Below, piece after piece: positions 45,575 to 54,963 of a DNA stretch of 64,000 nt. The translations under genes and the position numbers were made by a program. Under the pieces are notes generated by a model. It did not search any database and had not been told where the DNA came from. It saw only the letters and a program-made list of their open reading frames with translations. The DNA is taken from NCBI GenBank assembly GCA_032622095.1, contig CP136064.1, forward strand, positions 128,637,605 through 128,701,604, given 5' to 3'. Source of the DNA: Siphonodentalium dalli. Its lineage: Eukaryota > Mollusca > Scaphopoda > Gadilida > Siphonodentaliidae. Within the stretch, counting starts at the first letter, position 1; each line of letters starts with the position of its first letter.

Positions 45575-45990
45575 TATATCGTCTTGGATATATTGTACAC
45601 TTATTACGCAGCAATTTTGATGAGTTCAATCAACCAGGCCAGTTTCACACGCTATGCAGTGTAAGTTTAATTATCTGGTAGTTTGCCAACTATAGTAATA
45701 AGAGAGATTTTATTTTAATTCTTGATTGGAGCGCTTTCACGGTGATGCTCCTAATTATCCAATCACTCCCACGTTACCTGTTTCGATTGTTCATTGGAAA
45801 AAATTTAGACACGCTGACATGGATATTGATGATATGCCAGAGAGATGTTTCGTGGCTGCCTGCATAACCATATGGTCCGATTCACACTGCTAGTCAAAGC
45901 GAGCCCACGCTATGCCACGCATGTGCTACACGTAGGTATGGGCCTTATCTGATATATTCTGCATTAGTTAAACGGATATTCATGTATATA
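45575..45990. other. Intergenic, nothing recognised
   Basis: Spacer between repeat R and a hairpin. No motif of note. Confidence 0.4.
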
Positions 45991-46004
45991 GAGGATCTCC
46001 AACG

Positions 46005-46135
46005 AGTTATGTTGGGATATAAGATTTATAAAACGAGTTTGATCAATTTTATTCACAACGGAACGAGTCGTAGACGAGTTGTGAATCAAATTTATGAAAC
46101 GAGCTTCATAAAATCTTATATCCCAACATAAAGAG
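46005..46135. mobile_element. Fold-back hairpin of about 130 bp, MITE-like
   Basis: The left arm TTATGTTGGGATATAAGAT and the right arm ATCTTATATCCCAACATAA are exact inverted repeats. Further inward AAAACGAGTTT and GAAACGAGCTT, and ATTCACAAC and GTTGTGAAT, also pair. Outer CTCCAACGAG and GAGTTGAAGA pair imperfectly. No clear target-site duplication. Confidence 0.65.
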
Positions 46136-46236
46136 TTGAAGATGTTTTATACCAGATGAACAAAACTAGAGCTTTATGCCATTTTAACAAATCAAATCTT
46201 TAAAAGAAGCAGAAAATGAATGCAAAACGCATACAT

Positions 46237-46664
46237 AATAATAAATAATAATAATGACCAGTTTTATATAGCGATTAACCAATTACTTGCTCTAACACGC
46301 TTGGTACAATATTACCCCAGTCATTTGTACAAGCCAACTAATGAACCGGCTGCAGCCATTGCAGGCGCTGCTCTAGTTTGATCAGAACATGCTCTGATAC
46401 TCATCAGTATGACAAGCTGACTGGTACTCTTTTAACGCATGAGTGATGCGAAGCCGACACAGTACGAACAACCTTGCTCAATGGTCACAACTTGGCGCGG
46501 GTTTTGAAACAGCGAGCAATCCGACAATTGCACGTCGCTCAAAGAGGACAAGCCACTGCTATGTGGAGACTCAATGACCGGCGACGCGTTGCGAACCCAT
46601 ACCGACGTGTTTAAATACAGCGAATACAAGTCCGACACGCTAACCACTGGACCACGGAGCTCCA
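46237..46664 (-). mobile_element. tRNA-derived SINE, about 430 bp
   Basis: On the minus strand the head starts near GAGCTCCGTGGTCCAGTGG and holds an A box TGGTCCAGTGG (46654-46644) and a B-box-like GGGTTCGCAACGC (46598-46586), 45 bp apart as in a tRNA gene. An unrelated body of about 300 bp follows, ending in GCTATATAAAACTGG and an (ATT)n tail at about 46256-46237. Candidate target-site duplications CATACAT lie at 46230-46236 and 46665-46671. The overlapping open frame (minus 46899-46432) is incidental. Transcription would be by RNA polymerase III and mobilisation by a LINE. The parent tRNA was not identified. Confidence 0.75.
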
Positions 46665-46671
46665 CATACAT

Positions 46672-47234
46672 GCACGGCGTTGGTTGTATATATAGTCCCC
46701 AAATTCTCCTCTTTGTTTTTGTGTCTATTTTCGTTAGTGCAACGAAGTTGGACAAAATTGTTACTTTAATTAACAAAGCAATCATTTTGCATTGTCTGGT
46801 GTTGGTCTCATGGGCGGCTTCTCGAAATAGGATTAATCGGGGTGGTAATTTTGTTGGGGCGATGCCAAGTATCGTCCAGCGAAGCACACGCCTCTTCACC
46901 TATATGCGATATAAGATATGAGATATAAGGAACTATATATGCTGTGACTTTTCATGATATAATAGGGGTTTCATGTGCATTAGTAACGCCACACTTTGCT
47001 CTGTATATGTATCGACCTATATGTTGAACCCCATAATCACCACTACAGCGGGAAATTGCTAAATGGACAACTTCTTAATTTGAAGTTATTTAATTTGAAG
47101 CCTGGTAATATGCGTCGCTTTAAAGCTATCCCCACCGAAATGGAGGTGAGCCTGTCCGTGTGGTACTTATAGGAAATCACCGCGCATACACTTGGACTGC
47201 AGGACACGGACCGACTAAAATCCGACCGCACCGA
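46672..47234. other. Spacer with one short repeat
   Basis: ATGATATAATAGGGGT with TAGTAACGCCAC at about 46954-46992 recurs at 47339-47372, next to repeat R copy 3. Otherwise nothing recognised. Confidence 0.45.
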
Positions 47235-47372
47235 CCCATGCAGGAGTCCGAACGAGATAGTTCTTATGCTATCGTGCAGAATTGACTTGTATGTACAAAA
47301 GTTCCATTCCCAAAGTCCGTAGCTCGAATGGAACCGCCATGATATATAATAGGGGTATAATAGTAACGCCAC
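47235..47372 (+). repeat. Dispersed repeat R, copy 3 (partial)
   Basis: Shares ACGAGATAGTTCTTATGCTATCGTGCAGAAT-type start (with changes), TGTACAAAAGTTCCATTCCC and GTAGCTCGAATGGAA with copies 1 and 2, then passes into the ATAATAGGGGT box also found at 46954. Confidence 0.6.
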
Positions 47373-47468
47373 CATTTAGTAAAGGTAGGGTTAAACATGG
47401 ATGGGGGCTCTATAAAAACCAATACTGAGTGTAAGCATCCATTTAGTAAAGGTAGGGTTAAACATGGC
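47371..47468 (+). repeat. 29-bp direct repeat, two copies
   Basis: CCATTTAGTAAAGGTAGGG plus TTAAACATGG occurs exactly at 47371-47400 and 47439-47468, about 68 bp apart. Confidence 0.85.
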
Positions 47469-47663
47469 CCTATTAACCCCCAATCTACGGTATCCCGAAA
47501 CGCTTCAGTCGGTTGTCGCCCTTTCTGTTTTTGCGTACACGCGAATCCGACGGTAGGATACGGTCGCATACGGTCGGCTTTTGTTAGGACCCTCCGGATA
47601 CGCGTATAAAAGTATTCGGGAGGCATATGTATAACACAACACTTTAAACTCGAGACCACAAAG

Positions 47664-48079
47664 GGGACTATCTTTAACCCTGCTTCCGGATCCGGATTTG
47701 TCCGAGAATGTTATTTGTCCCGGATCCAGATCCGGGTCCGACCCACTTTTAAAAGTGCTTTACATGTACGATATTCGACATTCATCTCGGTATATACACG
47801 TGCGCTATGTTAGTAGCTACTACTGTACACTACTGCATAATCCGCGTTTCTTCAGACGCAATTCGCCCTCAACGGTGGCAACAGTTGTCAGCCGTATATG
47901 TATATGCAACCTGTTTAATAGCATTGTTTGGTCATATGCAAACCGTATATAATGCGAAAATCCCACAGAGTAGTCATTTAAAGCAATTTAAAAAAGTGAG
48001 TCGTATCTGGATCCAGGAAAAAGATAATTCTCGGACAAATCCGGAACCTTTATCCGGAATCCGGGTTAAAGATAGTCCC
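47664..48079. mobile_element. 415-bp TIR element (MITE)
   Basis: The left end GGGACTATCTTTAACCC and the right end GGGTTAAAGATAGTCCC are exact over 17 bp. The inverted similarity continues inward for about 80 bp with gaps (TCCGGATTTGTCCGAGAAT against ATTCTCGGACAAATCCGGA, GGATCCAGAT against ATCTGGATCC). Flanks CCACAAAG and CCACAAAAG look like a target-site duplication of about 8-9 bp with one indel. No transposase. The superfamily is not assigned. Confidence 0.75.
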
Positions 48080-48230
48080 GCCACAAAAGGCAATGCATGC
48101 TATTCATTTTCAAATACAATGAGCAGACTTAACAGGTTTTCAACTCGTCTGATCTCTGTTACAAGTCGAGGAAAGGAAATATTTATTTTATACTGAAATG
48201 GTATATTTATTTGTGAGTCACTTTAACATA

Positions 48231-48800
48231 TTACTTGTCGTCGAACTCGTATTTTATATAACAGAAGGATGAGTCTATGTATATTTTGAATTGATCGAGT
48301 ATTGGAGCCTCAACAGCGAAGTCTGGCAGAGGGTTCCATCTATTTAACACCCTCTGCGTAAAGAAATATTTTCCTATGGCCTTGTTAACAATGGGCATCT
48401 GTAGCTTTTTATTATGTCCTCTTGTTCTTCCTGGTGAATGTCTTGCTAATAGGTCACAGGCATTGACATTGTAATGACCATTCAACAGTTTATATACCTC
48501 GATTAGATCTCCTCTAAATATTCCATATTATAAAGACATCAGATTGAGTTTTATCATTCGGTCTCGGTAGCATAGAGTTTTGATTTGACGAACTTCTAGT
48601 TTCGTTGCTTTTCTTTGTATTTCTCTAACACAATGCTTTGATATTTGTGATGTGGGCTCCATGCAGAGTTAAAGTATTCGATGATAGGTCTGACCATGCA
48701 TGCTTATGTAGAGCGATCTGAAAGTGTCGATGGCCATGTTCGTGAAAGTTATGTTGACTATGCCGATGATTTGAGAAGCTTTATTGATTTAAGATATTGT
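48231..48800 (-). pseudogene. LINE ORF2 C-terminal remnant
   Basis: On the minus strand the pieces are, in order: INKASQIIGIVN-type linker near 48790; MVRPIIEYFNSAWSP (about 48690-48645); KLEVRQIKTLCYRDRMIKLNL (48600-48545, in parts); RGDLIEVYKLLNGHY (about 48515-48471); and an intact 3' part ending at the stop at 48231, with TRGHNKKLQMP, FFTQRVLNRWNPLP and APILDQFKIYID. These are the standard post-RT boxes of CR1/L2-like and related APE LINEs (LVRPxLEY, RGDLIExYK, TRGHSxKL, FFSxRVVxxWNxLP, FKxxLD). Frame changes occur upstream of 48520. AATAAA follows at about 48206 on the minus strand. The catalytic RT core is absent. Confidence 0.8.
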
Positions 48801-48804
48801 AGGA

Positions 48805-50600
48805 AGGCTAATCTGGCAATGTCAAATTGAGCTATAGCGATGGGATATCTCGCATGACAACACATTTCGGGTTTTCGCGGGGTGTGTTTTCGCTGGATGT
48901 CTTATAGTTGCAGTATGTAACTATTATGACCGCGTTAATCGCTTTCGATGTTTAGGTATGAACAACGGCTGGGCCATGCACTCTTGGCGGGAACACAATG
49001 CGTCCGATTTTTGATCCGCATTTAGAAGCTTTCTGTGTGGTGAATGAGAAACCTGCAGTAATAAGCCGTAGTTTTTTGTAATAATTTGAAGGATTAGTTG
49101 TGTTAACGGAATTCTTCTGAGGCGGTGCATTCATGTAACCAATATATTTTATATTGTAATTTATATTTATGGCTAATAATATGATCTTGAGGGCGTTACG
49201 ATTTCTGATTATGGTTTTCTTGTTGCAAATGCCCGCTCATTTCATATATTACCCAGTTAGTATGGAGACTATCTTAATTGTTATCGCTAAACTATTGACG
49301 CGGATAAGATCTTACCCGGGGTATAAGTGAACACTACCTTAGTCTACCGAAGTCGAAATACACCCGAATCCATTTGAGCTTATTTCACGAGAAGATAGTA
49401 TAGATGAGAAAATGAGACCACGCATGAGTCTGTTTATGGACGCCATCTTCTCAATACATTTAATCATTTCACTCCATTAATAAAAAAATTATTGCATTTC
49501 TTGCGTGTGTTTTCATGTTTCATGTGCAGCGAATTTTATTAAAATCAAATTCAATAGCAAAGTCAAATGATTTATGCCCACAATCATAGCAAAACTAGTT
49601 AACTTCTTCCGTCATTGGGCGCAAAAATGTAGCTGTAATCGATCGGCAACTATGGAGTACAATCACAGAAACATCGCATTTCAAATTCATATTGTGGTCA
49701 TGCCATTGTATCAAATCTCACGAATAAACTGGCGCCATATTTAGATCGCCAGTTGTGTCATTTCATAATGGAATTGAAGGTCGGACTCCTCAAATGGCAT
49801 TCAGAATTATCAAAGCAAAATTACGTTATGTTCACATCGCATATAGCCACATGCAAACCGGTCCTCTTATCCGTTCGTCTCTGTGATATTTCACACAGAT
49901 ATTTATCACAAATTACTCAATAATATTTGTATTTACTATTGTATAACGCATCATAGTATTGATCCACGGTCTGCTATCCGGCCAGTCCACAAACTATAAT
50001 TTTCATGCTTGAATCCCCGATCCAACGATATATAAGTTACGTTTATCTCCATTTTAGTTTAATTCGCCAGCTGTTTTGAAACAAAATGCACCAACAGAAC
50101 TCTGAATCGGCATTCTATCTTTGACATGAAGATTTTGACGATCTCATTTGCATGTTAATCAGAATATAGAAGGTTAGAGGAATGGAAATTAATTCATATA
50201 TGTTTAGGAATTTTCCAGTCTAGTCGTCGGTCAATCTCCTATTGAGAGTATAGGTTCTTACTCCGTACACTAATAAGGCCTAAAAAACGACGATTGTTTC
50301 CACTAACCCGACGACCCTATATTCAAAAGCGCCGAGTCTAAACTTTTTATTGCGATCGAAAAACTGACTTAAAAAAAATAATGGTATCTGTGAATGTTTC
50401 ACGCATTTAACAGAGATAAAAGCATGGCGGTCGCTTCCGGTGGAAATATACCCACATACTATAAATAGATACGTATCTCCCATTGGAAACAGCCGGTGCT
50501 TTGGAAAGTAAACAGAATTCACACCACAACAACAGCAACAATGGCTACCTACGTAGGCCAGCACGTTGTTGGTTACAAACACCTAATTATTTTCCATAGT
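48805..50600. other. Intergenic, nothing recognised
   Basis: Several short frames (60-100 codons) without motif. AT-rich. No repeat family noticed. Confidence 0.4.
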
Positions 50601-50619
50601 GTTAACTTGAAGTCCCGCT

Positions 50620-50955
50620 GGCCATGGGTTAAGCCTATTTGAACTTCAAGTGGTCAATTTTCCCCTAGAACGTCATCCGCTGCACCAGTCTGTGGCATCA
50701 AACGCGCACTTTTCGGTATTTTTTTCAAACGATAATCTTGCATTTCCACAACTACCCCATTTGCTGCACAAAAATCAGCAGCAAAAAAATACCCAGACCC
50801 CTTCCATAACTTCGGGACCCCACCAGACTCTTCCTGGACATCTAAACATACATGATCGCCATATTTACGTAGGCTATGATTTTCTGTTCCCGCTTAGGGA
50901 TATTTCCCTCAACGATTTAACCAATCAGCAGCCAGATTTTTTTTTATGCTGACTC
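50620..50955 (+). CDS. Unrecognised open frame, about 100 codons
   Basis: A plus-strand frame is open from before 50620 to the stop at 50950-50952. It contains VNFPLERHPLHQSV, a His/Gln/Asn/Pro-rich stretch (HLLHKNQQQKNTQTPS) and HIYVGYDFLFPLRD. I do not recognise it. It has no convincing ATG start; the first possible start is GTG at 50650. Together with the next frame it could be an exon or an old retroelement ORF. Confidence 0.2.
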
Positions 50956-51075
50956 GAGTTTCCCCTACACAAATTCAAGAAGCGTAACTCTATATAATTA
51001 GTTGCTTGTAACCTGTAGTGGCTATCTATCTGGGCGAATTTGTCCACAGCGGAAGCAAAAAAAGAGATCATATAG

Positions 51076-51393
51076 ATAGACAACGAAGCCAACATTGAAG
51101 AAATCTTCTTTTTAATCCATCCGGATAAGACTACCTTCAGTAAGGTTAAAGTGAGGTGCCGTACCTCGGCAGAGTCGACACCGTTCGACATAAATATAAA
51201 TGTTGAAATGAAAGTTAAGGAGTTGTCAGCATTCAACATAAACCATATCGAGTTTGTTTGTGGTGATAGAGAGATCGTGGAACAACAGATCGAACATGAT
51301 ACTATGGAAATCACCACACAGTGGAATGCATTTGATATTCTTATGAAGAAAGAAATATACTATACACCTCAAAAGACAGGAAGTTCCGTGTAG
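51076..51393 (+). CDS. Unrecognised open frame with protein-like composition
   Basis: The frame is open from the stop at about 51073-51075 to TAG at 51391-51393, about 105 codons. Residues alternate in a way typical of a folded domain: EIFFLIHPDKTTFSKVKVRC, then SAESTPFDININVEMKVKEL, then FNINHIEFVCGDREIVEQQ and a short charged tail. No start codon lies near its beginning, so an upstream exon or a truncation is implied. I do not recognise the family. It could be a terminal exon or a relic of a mobile-element protein. Confidence 0.3.
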   Translation: MDNEANIEEIFFLIHPDKTTFSKVKVRCRTSAESTPFDININVEMKVKELSAFNINHIEFVCGDREIVEQQIEHDTMEITTQWNAFDILMKKEIYYTPQKTGSSV

Positions 51394-51394
51394 G

Positions 51395-52610
51395 TTTTCT
51401 CATTTCAAATTTTCTTTGTCGAAATGTCCAGACGTGAAAATAATTATTTTGCCGTTTTCTGTGACATTTTATTTGTATTTTATAAATATGTTCATATCTA
51501 TAGTAAAACACATAGATTCAAAATAGATTTACAAACTATCTGACATTGAAAATGATTTTAATGTTCAAATGTCAAACACTGCAGATCAGATGAAACCCAT
51601 ATGTTGGGACACGTTCAGGGTATGTTTTTGAAAAATGAAAATAACTGTTAAATCTGCTGTTGGTTTAGGCATCTCAGGAATTAAATATTTGAAATAAATA
51701 TTAAATGATTCATTAGCATATTTGTATATAGAAGGGAATCCCGTGAAACCACAACTTCTATAAATTTATCTCAGAAATAAAGCTTTTAAAATTATTTCAA
51801 TAAAATCATTGCGTGATCGGTACAAGAACGTGACACCAATATGTGCAAAGTGTAGCGATGCTGGACTAATTCCAGATCTCGCCAGGCCATATGGAAAATA
51901 TTAATTAAAGAGTGTTTCAAGACAATATTATATCATCTGTAACTTTGAATCTGAGTTTCTTGTTTCTATACCCCATGGGTTGACCACCTAGAGACTAAGA
52001 AGTCCATAATGTGGGCTCATATCAAGTATTATACACGTATTGTTAAAAATATAGAAAATAAAAATATTTAATAAAAAAAAAAGTTTTGCCTGCCTGCCGT
52101 CCCTATTTTTGTCCAGCTCGTTAGCGGAAACAAACGTCTTTTTTTAGGCCTAAGCTCAGACACAGCTAATGTTCCTGCTCATAGCGGTCGGATTTGATTT
52201 ACATGATTCGCCTTGATGTCGTTGGAGATACGTTGGACTACTGTGTAAGCAACGTCTGATCACAGCAGTAAAGTGGCGACAGAGGGTGGGGCGCCCTACC
52301 GCCTCAACTTTGGCCAAAATCTTCCACACTATGAAATTTCCCGCCTGACACACATTGGTTTGACATTTCAGACCAAAACGAATTTTCTGATAGTTTTGCA
52401 AGCGGTATTTAGTGTAATTTTTAAAGAAGCTGAATATTTTTCTTCGTTTGGTCAAATGTTTGGACTGATGTTTAGTCCAGGAGATATTGGACGACTTTTA
52501 CACCCATCAGGACTCAATTTGACCCCAATAATTTTCTTCCTTACTGTCTTCTCTAATTTTTTTTTATTGTTAACAACAAACAAAAAGTGACCGCAAAGAC
52601 TCCACTCAAT
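51395..52610. other. Intergenic, nothing recognised
   Basis: AT-rich, several A runs (about 52067-52083). Frames at 52156-52455 (minus) and 52273-52590 (plus) overlap each other and match nothing known. Confidence 0.4.
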
Positions 52611-52614
52611 ATGG

Positions 52615-53640
52615 TGTCCATCATGGCGGCCAGGTCTCTTTGATCGTCATTATAGTAAATATACTATCACATGCGGCTTTATTTTCAACTCGATTCGGTA
52701 TGATAATATACCACGCTTACAAATTAGTGAAAATCCGACACAAAAATCCAATATGGCGGCCGAAATGTGAAAAATTGTAATATGTTTGACATTTTACCAC
52801 ATATCGTTTGTCTCTGTGGGAAAAAGTGGCACTCGTGATGTGATTTAAAAATTTATCTTATAGAATCGTCATATATACGCCCCCAATGAGACCATAATAT
52901 GCATTCCTGGTCGGATATTTTTGTCCAATATCACATTTTTCCAAATGCCGGTATAATCCGGTCAACGCCGAATCGACGCTATTAGCGCAATGTCTGCTTC
53001 TAATTAGTGGGTGTTACTGTTATTATAACTCCACCCATGCATATATATATATATATATATATATATGTAGGAAATACCCCGGCTAGGATTCCTCTTATAC
53101 TTGAGTTGAGGATTATTCACCCAAAATACAAGATGGCGGCCAAAATGGCGACAGAAATTAAAAAAAATCACGATTCGCACACCAGTGAGAATTATTATCA
53201 CTCCGTCCAGACTTACTGTTGTGAGTTGGTAGTACTGGGACGAAGTACTTTCCTAATATGTCATCCAACAAAAAAGTCTCCCAAATCCAAGATGGCGTCC
53301 AATATACCACACATAATTGGAAAATATCCCGAAAATCCCTCATATTCTTATCAGTGGGAGTTATTGTCATTACTCCGTCCATACTTATACAGCTGAGTTG
53401 GGAATACTGAGGCGAGGTGATTACCTTATATTCCCTCCAAGAAGCAGCCTCCCAATTACAAGATGGTGGCTAAAATGGTGACCGAACTTTGAAAACACGT
53501 TGATATTCCTTTATTTTCTTACATTGGCGCTATTGTAACGTGAATTCCACCCATATCTACATGTTGGTATGGAACATTGATATGACGTATTTACTTGATT
53601 TGGGCAATTGATAATCACGCCAGGATGGCGTCCAAACTGG
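52615..53640 (+). repeat. Diverged tandem repeat with ATGGCGGCC boxes, period about 160-170 bp
   Basis: Boxes of the form (C)AAGATGGCGGCC or close variants lie at about 52619, 52748, 53129, 53288, 53459 and 53620. Between the later ones ACTCCGTCCA or CACCCAT boxes, GTTGGTAGTACTGG or GTTGGGAATACTGAGG boxes and TTATATGTC-type boxes recur in the same order. Copies are strongly diverged. A short (AT)n tract lies at 53040-53066. The motif CAAGATGGCGGC coincides with the known binding consensus of the metazoan factor YY1; whether it is bound here is unknown. Confidence 0.65.
53040..53066. repeat. (AT)n microsatellite
   Basis: About 26 bp of alternating AT inside the diverged ATGGCGGCC array. Confidence 0.9.
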
Positions 53641-53644
53641 TGGC

Positions 53645-54820
53645 AAGAAATTGAAAAGTCGTCGATATAATTTCTACTGTTGCACAATATCAATATATGA
53701 AACGGTGCATAACTCATCTATCGGCTCAAATTTAATATTTAGCGCAGCTGGCAGCATCTTGGGAGGACGAACACCCATAATGAATAATTACGATGTGGTA
53801 TTTCGAATTCCATTCTCCAATAAACGCCGTTATGTCCGTAACCGTAGGTGCGCCGAATTGTCATATTATGACTGGCAAGATTCAGAACAACTACGTATCT
53901 GAGCTTATTCTGATTTGCTACATTCAGGACTGTCTGGACCCGCTTCCGTCTCTGTATATGATTAATCTATCTCGCTCACACCAACATACTGGGAGAAGGG
54001 TCCCATTAATCACTAATCAATATTTCAAAGAATACATATGCCGGTGTCCATCTCAAGATTTGACATTAAATCGGGGAAATGTTATCCTAATCTTTGGCAA
54101 GCTTCATTCATGGTAGCATGTGGTATAATTCGTCTGATACATATGAGATTTGAGAATCATCTTGCGAGATAAACTAGAAAAGCATACAGTCGATGGGTAT
54201 ATTAGCTTTCAAAAGTTCATATATATCTATGTTTTTCTTTTGTGACCTAATGGGGATCACATGTACACATGATGGTTAGACGATACAGACCCTACTTTCT
54301 TGTGTTCTTGTGGTGGCTCGTAATGGCTAAGACACTGCGCTTGGGTTGTCTTACCAAGACATCAACGAATCAGCATTCGAGCATTGAACAACAGACAATT
54401 ACAAAGTAGGTGCGAGTTGAACCGACGCTCGAATTATCAGGTTGTCTGTTGATTGCTTAATTAAATAACGCAAGCGCGAATGCCTTAAACACAACATTGT
54501 TGCAATTGACATTTTTCTGTTGTTGTCTAAGTTGCATATTTTTGTGTCCTCATAATTATGATAATTTTCCACTCATAACGTTAAAAATGTGTTCTGCAAA
54601 TAGGACCACATAATTCGCCATGGATTCGCGGTTCGGTTCCAGGAATAAACAAAGGATTACACTCGAAATCGCTGAGTATATCTGTCTGAAACATTTCTTC
54701 CATACTATTCAAATGTTCCTATTGTCTTATATGCAAACAATGATTCGCCGCCATATTGCCTTCCACGTTGATCACCCTTTGTTACAATTCTTACATGACA
54801 ATGCTAATTAGTGGACAAAC
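53645..54820. other. Intergenic, nothing recognised
   Basis: Short frames only. A CAACAGACAA/TTGTCTGTTG pair near 54388 and 54440 is a small inverted repeat. Confidence 0.35.
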
Positions 54821-54963
54821 GCTGGTCGGGTGAAAATTTCACGCTCGAGTAACCATGCTACAACTGACTGTCGATGTCCATGATACGTCAGCGATTGATA
54901 TTGCAATCAGTGATCGATAACCGACACAGTGTAATTACTTCAGTGTTAATTATCTGAGCCAGA

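Noticed and set aside
44926-45629. Cluster of overlapping 60-110 codon frames on both strands
   Set aside because: They fall in dispersed repeat R and a G run; none is preserved between the repeat's copies.
46586-46660. Functional tRNA gene
   Set aside because: A and B boxes are present, but no cloverleaf with matching acceptor stem can be formed and the B box deviates. It is the head of a SINE.
46432-46899. 155-codon minus-strand frame as a gene
   Set aside because: It overlaps a SINE with A and B boxes and has no recognisable motif.
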